This document shows, piece after piece, positions 21,183 to 31,335 of a stretch of DNA of 64,000 bases (positions are counted from its first letter, which is position 1; the number at the start of each line of letters is the position of its first letter). A program made the translations under genes and the position numbers. Source of the DNA: Alphaproteobacteria bacterium (GTDB lineage Bacteria > Pseudomonadota > Alphaproteobacteria > RS24); contig JAQWIP010000102.1 of the NCBI GenBank assembly GCA_029248825.1, positions 76,847 through 140,846 of the forward strand. The letters are read 5' to 3'. The notes beneath the pieces were generated by a model. The model was not told where the DNA came from, searched no databases, and saw only the letters and a program-made list of their open reading frames with translations.

Positions 21183-21628
21183 GTTTCGCCATCACGCCTT
21201 TGCAAGATGCGGTGCATTTGGCTGGCTTGCATGAAAGCGCGTTTTCGCCCGCCATTGGGGCGGCTTGGGACGCGCCCGCCTTTGCCGCTCTTTTGCGCCA
21301 AGACAGCGTGCGCGCCTTTGGCACGGCGGCGGGGTTTATTTTGCTGCAAAGCGTGGCCGAAGAAGCCGAGATTTTAACTCTGGCCGTGCATCCCAAAGCG
21401 CGCCGCTCTGGTTTGGCGCGGGCGCTGATTGAGCAGGCGCAAGACACCCTATCGGTGGCGCGGGTATTTTTGGAAGTGGCAGAAGATAATGCGCCCGCGC
21501 GCGCGCTTTATGCGGCTTGCGGGTTTATCGAGACGGGGCGAAGGTCGGCCTATTACAAACGCCCCGATGGCTCGCGCGTCGATGCGCTTCTCTTGCAGCG
21601 TCAAGCGGGGGAAAATCTGCCAAAATAA
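21179..21628 (+). CDS. rimI: Ribosomal-protein-alanine N-acetyltransferase (GNAT)
   Basis: EILTLAVHPKARRSGLARALIE, LEVAEDNAPARALYAACGFIETGRR YYKRPDGSRVDALLL; overlaps tsaB. Confidence 0.9.
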   Translation: MSFAITPLQDAVHLAGLHESAFSPAIGAAWDAPAFAALLRQDSVRAFGTAAGFILLQSVAEEAEILTLAVHPKARRSGLARALIEQAQDTLSVARVFLEVAEDNAPARALYAACGFIETGRRSAYYKRPDGSRVDALLLQRQAGENLPK

Positions 21629-21659
21629 ACGAGGCGTGATTTTTCTCGGCGATTATGAT

Positions 21660-22112
21660 ATGAAATCGTCCATGACTAAGTCCGCGACCCCACCGATGGA
21701 TATTGAAGCGCTTGCTACTCAGGCGGGCATGCGCATGACCGACCAACGTCGGGTGATTGCCAGTGTCTTGTCGCAAGCCGACGACCACCCCGATGTCGAA
21801 GAAGTCTACCGCCGCGCTTCCGAGCGCGATGCCGGCATTTCCATTGCCACGGTCTATCGCACCGTGCGCCTTTTCGAAGAGGCGGGCATTCTCACGCGCC
21901 ATGATTTTGGCGATGGCCGCGCGCGCTATGAGCCTGTGGCCGATGACCACCATGACCATTTGATCGATATTCAAAGCGGCAAAGTCATTGAATTCACCAA
22001 TGAAGAGATTGAGCGGTTGCAGGCCGAAGTGGCCAAAAAGCTTGGCTATAAATTGGTCGACCATCGCCTCGAGCTTTATGGTGTGCCGCTTGAGAAAGCG
22101 CCGAAAAAATAA
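21660..22112 (+). CDS. fur: Fur family transcriptional regulator (Fur/Mur)
   Basis: MTDQRRVIASVLSQADDHPDVEEVYRRASERDAGISIATVYRTVRLFEEAGIL, DDHHDHLIDIQSGKVIEF; start moved to 21660 to avoid the rimI overlap. Confidence 0.92.
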   Translation: MKSSMTKSATPPMDIEALATQAGMRMTDQRRVIASVLSQADDHPDVEEVYRRASERDAGISIATVYRTVRLFEEAGILTRHDFGDGRARYEPVADDHHDHLIDIQSGKVIEFTNEEIERLQAEVAKKLGYKLVDHRLELYGVPLEKAPKK

Positions 22113-22129
22113 ACTAGCTGGCTTCAGAG

Positions 22130-22981
22130 ATGCAGATATTTACCGTGATTGGCCGCGCCATTTTATTGCTTTTGGCCTTGCTGGTTTTCGTGCCGCCGCA
22201 AGTTCTGGTGCTATTGGTTTTTCGCTGGCTCCCCAAACCCCTATCGCGCGTCTGGCCGATTATCCCGCTTTGGTTTTTTCGCAGCTTGTTAAAAATCTTT
22301 GGCGTGCGGTTGAAAATAACAGGCGCCCTGCCGCAAGCTGGCACCCTATTGGTGGCCAATCATATTTCTTGGTTTGATATTCTGGCCATTGGCGCCATCA
22401 CGCCCCTGTCTTTTATTGCCAAAAGCGATGTCAAAGGCTGGCCGCTTTTGGGGTGGCTGTCTGGTTTGCAGCGCACGGTTTATGTCGACCGGCGGCGCGG
22501 GCGGCACAATAAAACCGATGGCGATGCGCTAACCGGGCGATTGGTGGCGGGCGACACAATGGTGATTTTCGCCGAAGGCACAAACTCCGATGGGCTGAAA
22601 GTTCTGCCATTTAAATCCACTTTATTTGCCGGTCTGGAGCGCCTCGCCAAATCCGATAAAGCCGATGCGGGGCGCCCTCCGGTTCAGGCCATGACGATTG
22701 CCTATCGCCGCCTGCACGATATGGCGATGGGGCGGCGTCAACGCATGGCCTATGCGTGGCTTGGCGATATGGGGCTGGCCTCGCATTTTCTGTTCATGAT
22801 GGCCTCGGACCCGATTACTTTTGAGGTGATATTTCACGAGCCACTGCCCGATGCGAGGAAAAGCCAGCGCAAAGAAATGGCGCGCTGTCTGCACGCCCAA
22901 GTGGCGGGCGGGCTGGAAGATATGTCTTATGGCAGGCCAGTTCCGCGCCCTGCCGAACCATGCCGAGCTGAGCCGAGCTGA
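22130..22981 (+). CDS. plsC: 1-acyl-sn-glycerol-3-phosphate acyltransferase
   Basis: LLVANHISWFDILAIG (HX4D), FAEGTNSDG. Confidence 0.9.
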   Translation: MQIFTVIGRAILLLLALLVFVPPQVLVLLVFRWLPKPLSRVWPIIPLWFFRSLLKIFGVRLKITGALPQAGTLLVANHISWFDILAIGAITPLSFIAKSDVKGWPLLGWLSGLQRTVYVDRRRGRHNKTDGDALTGRLVAGDTMVIFAEGTNSDGLKVLPFKSTLFAGLERLAKSDKADAGRPPVQAMTIAYRRLHDMAMGRRQRMAYAWLGDMGLASHFLFMMASDPITFEVIFHEPLPDARKSQRKEMARCLHAQVAGGLEDMSYGRPVPRPAEPCRAEPS

Positions 22982-23033
22982 GCTGATGACGGCTCGGCTT
23001 GCGCAGGCGCCGCAAAAGCGCTAAGGCCAAAGC

Positions 23034-24449
23034 ATGAACGACACGCATAAAAACAAGGGTGCCAATGATAAGGGTGCCAATGACAAGTCTTGTTATATCA
23101 AGACCTTTGGCTGCCAGATGAACGTCTATGATAGCCAGCGCATGGCTGAGGCTTTGGTCGAGGCCGGCTATCGGGCGGTCGATACACCAGATGACGCGGA
23201 TATGATTATTTTAAACACGTGTCATATCCGCGAGAGAGCGGCCGAGAAAGTCTATCATGAGCTGGGTCGTTTGCGTCCGCTGAAGCAACGCAATAAAAAC
23301 ATCGTTATTGGGGTCGCTGGCTGCGTGGCGCAAGCCGAAGGCGCGGAAATTATTTCGCGCGCGCCGATGGTCGATATGGTGTTCGGCCCGCAAACGTTTC
23401 AGCAATTGCCCGCCATGCTCGACGAAGTGAGCCAGACCCGATCGCAGGGGCGCAAAGCCAGATTGGTGCGCACGGAATTTCCAGCGGCCGAAAAATTTGC
23501 CGCCCTCACCCACGTGCCGCGCAAGCCCATCACCCGAAGCCCCAGCGCCTATGTGACGGTGCAAGAGGGCTGCGATAAGTTTTGCACTTTTTGTGTGGTG
23601 CCTTATACGCGCGGCGAAGAAATCTCGCGCGCCGCCCGCGAAATCATCGACGAGGCCAAAGGTCTGGCCGAGCAGGGCGTGTGCGAAATCACCCTCTTGG
23701 GGCAGAATGTAAACGCTTGGCAAGACCTCGAAAGCGGCCAGCGTTTGGCGGGGCTTTTGGACGATTTGGCCGAGATTGAGGGCTTACATCGTTTGCGCTT
23801 CACCACCAGCCATCCGCGCGATATGGATGCGGCGCTCATTGCCGCGCATGGGCGAAACGAGAAACTAATGCCCTATTTGCATCTGCCGGTGCAGGCGGGT
23901 TCCGACAAGATTTTAAAAGCGATGAACCGCAAACACACAGCCGCCGACTATATGGCTTTGTGCAAAGAGTTCCGCGCCGTGCGTCCCGATTTGGCTTTAT
24001 CGTCGGATTTCATCATCGGTTTCCCGGGCGAGACGGATGAAGATTTCGCCGCCACGATGGCTTTGGTAGAAGAGGTGACTTATGCGCAAGCCTATTCGTT
24101 TAAATATTCGCCGCGCCCCGGCACGCCTGCCGCCGACGAGGAGAACCAAGTCGATGAGGCGGTAAAAGCGGCGCGCTTGCAAACCATCCAAGGCCTGATT
24201 AGCGCGCAGCAGAGCGCCTTTAATGAGGCGCAATTGGGGCAGGTTTTGCCGATATTATTTGATAAACCGTCCAAACATGCTGGCCAAATTACCGGTCGCA
24301 GTCCTTATTTGCAGCCCGTGCATGTCAAAGTGCCAGAGGGGCAAGATGTCGAGGCGGTATTTGCGGCGGTGCGCGGGCGCATTCTGCCCGTCGAGATTAT
24401 CCGCACGCATCGCAATAGTTTAAGCGGTCAATTTAGCGACACGGTGTAA
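23034..24449 (+). CDS. miaB: tRNA-2-methylthio-N6-dimethylallyladenosine synthase MiaB
   Basis: [87 protein letters not shown]. Confidence 0.97.
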   Translation: MNDTHKNKGANDKGANDKSCYIKTFGCQMNVYDSQRMAEALVEAGYRAVDTPDDADMIILNTCHIRERAAEKVYHELGRLRPLKQRNKNIVIGVAGCVAQAEGAEIISRAPMVDMVFGPQTFQQLPAMLDEVSQTRSQGRKARLVRTEFPAAEKFAALTHVPRKPITRSPSAYVTVQEGCDKFCTFCVVPYTRGEEISRAAREIIDEAKGLAEQGVCEITLLGQNVNAWQDLESGQRLAGLLDDLAEIEGLHRLRFTTSHPRDMDAALIAAHGRNEKLMPYLHLPVQAGSDKILKAMNRKHTAADYMALCKEFRAVRPDLALSSDFIIGFPGETDEDFAATMALVEEVTYAQAYSFKYSPRPGTPAADEENQVDEAVKAARLQTIQGLISAQQSAFNEAQLGQVLPILFDKPSKHAGQITGRSPYLQPVHVKVPEGQDVEAVFAAVRGRILPVEIIRTHRNSLSGQFSDTV

Positions 24450-24557
24450 CTTGTCCTTTTGGTTAAGGGCTTGCCAAGTCGATGAAAAATTCTGATACTT
24501 GATGGCTATGGGTCATAAAATAAATGAAAAATTCGGATATCTGGCAGGAGTTTGCGC

Positions 24558-25715
24558 TTGAGCGATCCTGAGAAACAATCCACTTCCCGCCCTCGTGCTT
24601 CGAAACCCAAGTCTAAGCCTTTCGTGCTTCAGTTCGACAACAATCGGCTGTTGCCAGAGCTATATGGCGAGCATGGCAAAAATCTTGCGCGCATTGAACA
24701 GACTTTGGATGTCTCTTTGTCCAATCGCGGCAATCAGGTTTCGATTTCGGGCGCCGAAGAAGATTGCACGCGCGCGGCGCAAGTTTTGGGGACGCTCTAT
24801 CATAATCTCGAACGCGGCGCCGAAGTGACCAGCGGCGATGTCGATGGCGCTTTGCGTCTCAGCCTCGCCGCCATGGATGCGCCTTCGACAGGCAATGGCG
24901 CCTCGCAGAAAACCAAATCGGCCAGCAATGGTAAAGGCAATGGCAAAGCGGCGCCCGCGCCCCTTACGGGCAAGGCGGCTTTGCGCACGCAAAAACGCGA
25001 AGTCTTGCCGCGCTCGCCCGCCCAAGCCACCTATATAGAGGCTTTGTTGAACAGCGAGCTGGTGGTTGGTTGCGGCCCTGCCGGCACCGGCAAAACCTAT
25101 TTGGCCGTCGCCGCCGCCGCCGCCATGTTGGTCGAAGGCAAAGTCGACCGTATCATCTTGTCGCGCCCGGCCGTGGAAGCGGGCGAGAACCTCGGGTTTT
25201 TGCCAGGCGATATGCGCGATAAAGTCGACCCTTATTTGCGCCCGCTTTATGATGCGCTTTACGACATGCTGCCAGGCCCCCAAGTTATTCGTTCGTTGGA
25301 GAGCGGCGAGATTGAAATCGCGCCTTTGGCTTTCATGCGCGGGCGCACTTTGGCCAATAGTTTTGTCATCCTCGATGAAAGCCAAAATGCGACACCTATG
25401 CAGATGAAAATGTTTTTGACGCGGATGGGCGAAAATTCTCGCATGGTCATCACCGGCGACCCAAGCCAAGTCGATTTGCCGTTTGGTGCCAAGTCGGGTC
25501 TCAAAGATGCGCTAGAAATTTTGCCGAAGATTAAAGGCTGCGAGATTATTCATTTCAGCGAAGATGATGTGGTGCGCCATGATATGGTCACGCGCATTGT
25601 AAAAGCCTATAATAAGCGCGATGGCAAATTGCCGCCGATGCAAAGGCATCCGAAAAAGAACCTAAAAAAGGCCATAGATGAGAAACCAAACGAGCCAGGT
25701 GATGACGCAGAATAA
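24558..25715 (+). CDS. PhoH family ATPase (YbeZ-like), TTG start
   Basis: GCGPAGTGKTYLAVAAAAAML, ILSRPAVEAGENLGFLPGDMRDKVDPYLRPLYDAL, FVILDESQNATPMQMKMFLTR; SD-like ggcaggag 24543-24550. Confidence 0.93.
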   Translation: MSDPEKQSTSRPRASKPKSKPFVLQFDNNRLLPELYGEHGKNLARIEQTLDVSLSNRGNQVSISGAEEDCTRAAQVLGTLYHNLERGAEVTSGDVDGALRLSLAAMDAPSTGNGASQKTKSASNGKGNGKAAPAPLTGKAALRTQKREVLPRSPAQATYIEALLNSELVVGCGPAGTGKTYLAVAAAAAMLVEGKVDRIILSRPAVEAGENLGFLPGDMRDKVDPYLRPLYDALYDMLPGPQVIRSLESGEIEIAPLAFMRGRTLANSFVILDESQNATPMQMKMFLTRMGENSRMVITGDPSQVDLPFGAKSGLKDALEILPKIKGCEIIHFSEDDVVRHDMVTRIVKAYNKRDGKLPPMQRHPKKNLKKAIDEKPNEPGDDAE

Positions 25716-26310
25716 CGCCACACCGCCAGCCGCCTCCTCCTCCGCTTCCGCCTCCGTTGGTGATGCGGAGCCTGACAGTCCGAGCCTGTCTCAAGGCCTC
25801 ACGTTAGATTTGGATATGCGCGATGCGCGCTGGCAAGCGCTGGAGGGCGACTTGCGCCAGCAGGCCGCGTTTATTTGGGCGCGCCTTGACCCCAAAGCCG
25901 CCATGCCCGAAGCCGAGGCCTGTCTGGTTTTGGCCGATGATGGCGAGCTGGCGCAGATGAATGAAAGCTTTCGCCATAAAGCGGGGCCGACCAATGTGCT
26001 GAGTTTTCCCGCGCTGGATTTCGCCGCGCCTGTGCAATCGGCGCAAGATTTATCTGGCCTGCCGTTTACGCTGCTTGGCGATATTGTTATGTCCTACGAT
26101 CGCTTGCAGGCGGAAGCGCAAGCGCAAGGCAAAACCGAACGCGCTCACGCGCTGCATTTGCTGACCCATGGGCTTTTGCATCTTTTGGGCTATGACCATG
26201 AAAATGAGGCGGATGCCAATTTGATGGAAGGGCTGGAAAGCGAGCTGCTGCTCGCGGCTGGCCTGGCCAATCCTTATGACGAGCTTCCTCAATCGGAGAC
26301 GGAACAATGA
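25702..26310 (+). CDS. ybeY: Endoribonuclease / rRNA maturation factor YbeY
   Basis: HKAGPTNVLSFPA, LGDIVMSYDRLQAEA, HLLTHGLLHLLGYDHENEADANLME. Confidence 0.95.
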   Translation: MTQNNATPPAASSSASASVGDAEPDSPSLSQGLTLDLDMRDARWQALEGDLRQQAAFIWARLDPKAAMPEAEACLVLADDGELAQMNESFRHKAGPTNVLSFPALDFAAPVQSAQDLSGLPFTLLGDIVMSYDRLQAEAQAQGKTERAHALHLLTHGLLHLLGYDHENEADANLMEGLESELLLAAGLANPYDELPQSETEQ

Positions 26311-27224
26311 GTGCTTCTTCTGCAACCAGCTGGTGGCGATCTTTATTCGGCGGGGGCGAGAGCTCCCTGCGCGAAAGCATTGAAGATGTTTTGGAGGAAA
26401 GCCAAGGCGAGACCGCCGACTTCTCGGATGAAGAACGCCATATGCTGAAAAACCTACTCGGCTTTCGCGATGTGCGCCTGGATGATGTGATGGTGCCGCG
26501 CGCCGATATTGATGCGGTGGAGGTCGATATAAAGCTGCGCGACTTGCTGGCTTTATTTGCCGATTGCGGCCATTCGCGCATGCCCGTCTATCGCGAAACG
26601 CTCGACCAACCCATCGGCATGGTGCATGTGAAAGATGTGCTATCGGCGCTCCAATCGAGCCTTGGCCAAGGCAGCGCAAACCTCGAAACCATTGAGCTGA
26701 CGCCGCTGGTGCGTCCAGTTTTATTCGTTCCGCCTTCTATGCCGGCTATGGAATTACTGGTGAAAATGCAAGCGACGCGCGGCCATATGGCTTTGGTCAT
26801 CGATGAATATGGCGGCACCGATGGCTTGGTGACGATTGAAGATTTGATCGAAGAAATCGTCGGCGAAATTGAAGACGAACATGATGAAGAAGAAGAACTT
26901 TTAAAAGCCCTGAGCGAGGACGGCCATTGGCGCGCGCAAGCCCGATTGCCGCTCGCCGATATGGAAGCGGCTTTGGATATCCGCTTGGCGCACGTGGAAG
27001 GCTATGACGACATCGATACGCTGGGCGGATTGGTTTTTGCCAAAGCCGGACGGGTGCCAGAGCGTGGCGAAATGATTGCCCAAGATATGGGCGATGGGCG
27101 GGTGCTTGAATTTATCATTCACGATGGCGATGCGCGCCGCATCAAGCAAGTGGATATGCGCTTGATTGCGCGCGCGGCAAAACCCGCGCGCAGCCAAAAA
27201 AGCCGCAAAGGCACGGCAGACTAA
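26307..27224 (+). CDS. CorC/HlyC family transporter-associated CBS domain protein
   Basis: DVRLDDVMVPRADIDAVE, HSRMPVYRETLDQPIGMVHVKDVL, MALVIDEYGGTDGLVTIEDLIEEIVGEIEDEHD. Confidence 0.93.
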   Translation: MSASSATSWWRSLFGGGESSLRESIEDVLEESQGETADFSDEERHMLKNLLGFRDVRLDDVMVPRADIDAVEVDIKLRDLLALFADCGHSRMPVYRETLDQPIGMVHVKDVLSALQSSLGQGSANLETIELTPLVRPVLFVPPSMPAMELLVKMQATRGHMALVIDEYGGTDGLVTIEDLIEEIVGEIEDEHDEEEELLKALSEDGHWRAQARLPLADMEAALDIRLAHVEGYDDIDTLGGLVFAKAGRVPERGEMIAQDMGDGRVLEFIIHDGDARRIKQVDMRLIARAAKPARSQKSRKGTAD

Positions 27225-28792
27225 TGGCACGCTGGCTGTCTTTTTGCGCCAGCTATCCAAGGCGGATAAGCCTATTGGCTGGCCTCATTTTGCCTTTGGC
27301 GTTTGCTCCTTTTCAAATCTTGCCGATTTTTTATCTGTCGTATGGGCTGGTTTTCTGGCTGGCTTGGCAAGCGCGCCAAAGCCCCAAAGATTTATTCATC
27401 TTGGGCTGGCTATTTGGCTTCGGGCAGTTTTTTACCGGCCTCTTGTGGATGGGCGAAGCGTTTTTGGTCGAGGCCGAACATTTCCTTTGGGCGTTGCCAT
27501 TTGCCATCACGCTTTTGCCCGCGGGCTTGGCTTTATTTGGCGGCTTGGCGTTTTATCTCTGGGGGCAGATGGTGGCACGTTTTGCCATGCGGCGTCTGCT
27601 GGCCAGCCTATCTTTGCCGCTTTGGCTGGTTCTGGCGGCTTATTTGCGAAGCACTGTTTTGACCGGTCTGCCGTGGAACCTGCCCGCTATGGGCTGGGGA
27701 ACTTGGCTGTATTTGGCGCAAGCGACGAGCTTTCTTGGCGTCCATGGGTTGGGACTATTGGCGCTGGTAAGCGTGGCGTTTTTACTGGCCGAGCAAGCGC
27801 GGCTGCGCTGGCTATCGCTCGCCCTGATGGTTTTGGTTTTGCTATTTGGTGTGGCGCGTCTGCATGGGGGCGTGCGTTTGGAGGCCAGCGATACGATGAT
27901 CACTGTGGTGCAGCCCAATCTGGCTCAGCGCGAAAAATGGCTACCCGAAAAACGCGATGCGCATATTGAGAAGACCCTGCAATTGACCCAATTGGGGCTG
28001 AAATATGCGCCCAAAACCGACCTTATCCTCTGGCCAGAAACGGCCATTCCAGCGCTTATCGATGAGGGGACGGGGTTTGGCGATCGCTTGCGCGCAGCCC
28101 TGCCTGCGGGCTTAGAAAGCCGCCGCCAGCCGCCCTATATTTTGACCGGTGCGGTGCGGCGCGAGCTTGGGTTGCAAAGCGCTAAATTTTACAATAGCGC
28201 CATGTTGTGGTCGGGCGATGGGCATTTATTGGCCAAATCGGACAAGCATCATCTGGTGCCCTTTGGCGAATATTTACCCATGCAAAACTGGCTGGAGGCC
28301 ATTGGGCTAGAGCAATTGGTGCGCCTGCGAGGTGGCTATGCCTATGGGCCGCCCCACGCTCGCTTGAGCGCTGCGGGCTTGCCGGTGCTGGCGCCCTTGA
28401 TTTGCTATGAAGGTATTTTCCCGGCTTTATCGGCCAGCCCCAAAGGGCTTTCGCGTCCCGAAGCTTTGGTCAATTTAACCAATGATGGCTGGTTTGGAAA
28501 TTGGCATGGCCCCCATCAACATCTCGCGCAAGTGCGTTTGCGCGCCATCGAGCAAGGCCTGCCTTTGGTGCGAAGTGCGAATACCGGCATCTCGGCGGTT
28601 TTTGATGCGCATGGCCGCCAGCTTGAGGCTTTGCCACTGGGCGAGGCGGGCGTGTTTTCTTTGCCGCTGCCCACGGCTTTGCCCCCGACGCTTTATGCGG
28701 GTTTTGGGGATAGCGTGTTTTTTGCGCTCTGGCTTGGCTTGGCGCTCGCGGTAATGGCGGCGCGGCGGCGTTTTTCAACTCACGCGCTTTAG
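27224..28792 (+). CDS. lnt: Apolipoprotein N-acyltransferase
   Basis: 522 aa; ILWPETAIPAL, YNSAMLWSGDGHLLAKSDKHHLVPFGEYLP, LICYEGIFP, LVNLTNDGWFGNWHGPHQHLAQVRLRAIEQGLPLVRSANTGISAV. Confidence 0.96.
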   Translation: MARWLSFCASYPRRISLLAGLILPLAFAPFQILPIFYLSYGLVFWLAWQARQSPKDLFILGWLFGFGQFFTGLLWMGEAFLVEAEHFLWALPFAITLLPAGLALFGGLAFYLWGQMVARFAMRRLLASLSLPLWLVLAAYLRSTVLTGLPWNLPAMGWGTWLYLAQATSFLGVHGLGLLALVSVAFLLAEQARLRWLSLALMVLVLLFGVARLHGGVRLEASDTMITVVQPNLAQREKWLPEKRDAHIEKTLQLTQLGLKYAPKTDLILWPETAIPALIDEGTGFGDRLRAALPAGLESRRQPPYILTGAVRRELGLQSAKFYNSAMLWSGDGHLLAKSDKHHLVPFGEYLPMQNWLEAIGLEQLVRLRGGYAYGPPHARLSAAGLPVLAPLICYEGIFPALSASPKGLSRPEALVNLTNDGWFGNWHGPHQHLAQVRLRAIEQGLPLVRSANTGISAVFDAHGRQLEALPLGEAGVFSLPLPTALPPTLYAGFGDSVFFALWLGLALAVMAARRRFSTHAL

Positions 28793-28889
28793 GGTTTCTG
28801 GCGATAAAAACAATTGCCCTCGGGCAATCTCTCCCCCATAGTTTGCGGCGTAACCTGCGTCTCAAAAATAATAATAGAGGGGGCAGATT

Positions 28890-29309
28890 ATGCCACGTAA
28901 AAAACATCAAGCCGTCGATGCCTTTATCGGCGCGCGGGTGCGTCTTCGCCTGCTTATGCTGGGGATGAGCCAAGAAGAATTGAGCAATCAGCTCGGGGTC
29001 ACTTTCCAGCAAGTTCAAAAATACGAGAAAGGCGTCAATCGCATTTCGGCCAGTCGGCTGTTTGAGTTGTCGCAAGCCTTTGATGTGCCAGTGCAGTTTT
29101 TCTTCGATGGATTGGAAGAGCCGCTAGACCCTTATCCCGAAGCGGGTCTCGCTGAGGAGCCGTTGCTCAATCCCTATCTCGATTTTGTGAGCAGCGGGCC
29201 AGGGGTTGAGTTAAATCGGGCTTTTCTGGAGATTACCGACGAGGATTTGCGCCGCCAATTGCTCTCGGTTGTCTCTAATATTGCGCGGGTCAATCGCACG
29301 CGAGACTAA
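28890..29309 (+). CDS. XRE-family helix-turn-helix transcriptional regulator
   Basis: GARVRLRLLMLGMSQEELSNQLGVTFQQVQKYEKGVNRISASRLFELSQAFDVPV. Confidence 0.92.
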   Translation: MPRKKHQAVDAFIGARVRLRLLMLGMSQEELSNQLGVTFQQVQKYEKGVNRISASRLFELSQAFDVPVQFFFDGLEEPLDPYPEAGLAEEPLLNPYLDFVSSGPGVELNRAFLEITDEDLRRQLLSVVSNIARVNRTRD

Positions 29310-29427
29310 GCTTTGTGGCAATGCTTTGTGGAAATTTTGCTAGGGCAACAGGGTTGACCATCGGGGAGTGGCCTGCCACATAGAGGAATTGTTTTAAACG
29401 CGAGCTTTTAAGAGCGAGGGATTACAC

Positions 29428-30594
29428 ATGCGTGCTTCTTATGAATTTACCTCCGAGTCGGTTTCCGAAGGTCATCCAGATAAAGTCTGCGACCGCATTT
29501 CGGACAGCATTCTCGATGCGTTTTTGGCGCGGGACCCGCAAGCTCGTGTGGCCGTGGAAACCCTGACGACGACCAATTTAATCGTTCTGGCTGGCGAAGT
29601 GCGCCCTGCCGGATTGGTTTCCAAAGAAGAGATGGAAGCCATCGCGCGCGCCGCCGTCAAAGACATCGGCTATGAGCAAGACGGCTTTCATTGGCAAAAC
29701 GCGCAAGTTCAAGTTCACGTGCATGGTCAATCGGCGCATATCGCGCAAGGCGTCGATGCCGATGGCAGCGACAAAGAAGAAGGCGCTGGCGACCAAGGCA
29801 TTATGTTTGGCTACGCCTGCCGCGAAACCGAAGACCTGATGCCCGCCCCGATTGCGTATAGCCATCAGATTTTGTCGGACATGGCCGCCGCTCGCAAATC
29901 AGGCAGCGTGCAAGGCCTCGGCCCCGATAGCAAAAGCCAAGTCACCTTGGCCTATGAAAATGGCAAGCCCGTGCGCGCCACCTCGGTGGTGGTATCGACC
30001 CAACATGACGAAGGCCTGACGCAAGACGATGTGCGCGCCCTCGTGCGCCCTTTCGTGGAAAACGTTCTGCCCGAAGGCTGGATGTGTCCAGAAGAAAGTT
30101 TTTATGTAAACCCAACGGGCACTTTCGTTATCGGGGGCCCCGATGGCGATGCGGGTCTTACGGGTCGTAAAATTATTGTCGATACTTATGGCGGCGCAGC
30201 CCCGCATGGCGGCGGCGCGTTCTCGGGCAAAGACCCTACAAAAGTCGACCGCTCGGCCGCTTATGCCTCGCGCTATCTGGCTAAAAATGTGGTCGCCGCA
30301 GGTCTGGCAGAGCGCTGCACCATTCAGTTGTCATACGCGATTGGCGTGTCGCAGCCCTTGTCGCTTTATGTCGACACACATGGCACAGGACAGGCCGATG
30401 AAGCGGCGCTGGAAAAAGCTTTGGCGCAAGTCATGGATTTAAGCCCGCGCGGCATTCGCGAGCATTTGGGTCTTAACAAACCGATTTATGCGCGCACGTC
30501 GGCCTATGGTCATTTTGGTCGCAAAGCCCAAGACGATGGCGGGTTTTCTTGGGAGCGCACAGATTTGGCCGAGGCCATTAAGGGCGCGCTTTAG
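29428..30594 (+). CDS. metK: S-adenosylmethionine synthetase
   Basis: [66 protein letters not shown]. Confidence 0.98.
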   Translation: MRASYEFTSESVSEGHPDKVCDRISDSILDAFLARDPQARVAVETLTTTNLIVLAGEVRPAGLVSKEEMEAIARAAVKDIGYEQDGFHWQNAQVQVHVHGQSAHIAQGVDADGSDKEEGAGDQGIMFGYACRETEDLMPAPIAYSHQILSDMAAARKSGSVQGLGPDSKSQVTLAYENGKPVRATSVVVSTQHDEGLTQDDVRALVRPFVENVLPEGWMCPEESFYVNPTGTFVIGGPDGDAGLTGRKIIVDTYGGAAPHGGGAFSGKDPTKVDRSAAYASRYLAKNVVAAGLAERCTIQLSYAIGVSQPLSLYVDTHGTGQADEAALEKALAQVMDLSPRGIREHLGLNKPIYARTSAYGHFGRKAQDDGGFSWERTDLAEAIKGAL

Positions 30595-30600
30595 GCGTCC

Positions 30601-31335
30601 ATGAGCGCGCCAGACGAGCCCCCCGAAAGCGAGATTTCCGAAGACCGGAAACGCGTTGTATATGGCCGCCGACAAGGCCATAAACTGCATCCGCGACAAG
30701 CCAAATTGGTCGATGATTTGCTGCCGCGCCTGCGCGTGGATGTGCAAGCCTTGGCGCGCCCTGCCGATTGGTTTTCGCGCGCTTTTGAGACTTATGCCTT
30801 GGAAATTGGCTTTGGCGGTGGCGAGCATTTGGTGTCGCGCGCGCGCGCTCAAACCGATGTCGGTTTCATTGGCTGCGAGCCGTTTTTAAATGGTGTCGCC
30901 AAATTGCTTATCGAAATAGACGAAGATAATCTCGATAATATCGCCGTGCATGATGAAGATGCGCGCGATGTTTTAGAAGCGCTGCCCGACCAATGTTTGG
31001 CGCAAGTCTATTTGCTTTACCCCGACCCGTGGCACAAGAACCGCCATAATAAACGCCGCTTCATTAGCCCTGAAAACCTTGACCAAGTGTTTCGGGTTTT
31101 GCGCCCGGGCGGACGGTTTTTGGTGGCCAGCGATATCCCCCCCTATATCGAGTGGACGCTAAGCCATTTGCGCGAGCAAGGCGGCTTTGCTTGGCAAGAT
31201 GAAACGGGCGACCGCCAAAAGGCGCCCGAGGGTTGGCCTGGCACGCGCTATGAAGCCAAGGCGCTTCGCGAAGGACGCGTGCCAACGTATCTCGAGTTTA
31301 TCCGCCGCGAGACGCGCCAAGTCGGAACCCTTTAG
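30601..31335 (+). CDS. trmB: tRNA (guanine-N7-)-methyltransferase
   Basis: ALEIGFGGGEHLVSRAR, FIGCEPFLNGVAKLL, YLLYPDPWHKNRHNKRRFI. Confidence 0.95.
   Translation: MSAPDEPPESEISEDRKRVVYGRRQGHKLHPRQAKLVDDLLPRLRVDVQALARPADWFSRAFETYALEIGFGGGEHLVSRARAQTDVGFIGCEPFLNGVAKLLIEIDEDNLDNIAVHDEDARDVLEALPDQCLAQVYLLYPDPWHKNRHNKRRFISPENLDQVFRVLRPGGRFLVASDIPPYIEWTLSHLREQGGFAWQDETGDRQKAPEGWPGTRYEAKALREGRVPTYLEFIRRETRQVGTL

Noticed and set aside
21429-21659. Long N-terminal extension of Fur in the ORF track
   Set aside because: Overlaps rimI almost entirely; ATG at 21660 gives a normal-length Fur family protein
27166-27969. 267-aa ORF overlapping lnt in another frame
   Set aside because: Shadow frame; lnt itself has all conserved motifs
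29340-29427. SAM/SAH or SAM-II riboswitch assignment upstream of metK
   Set aside because: Core consensus that I remember is not recognisable; left as an unassigned structured leader
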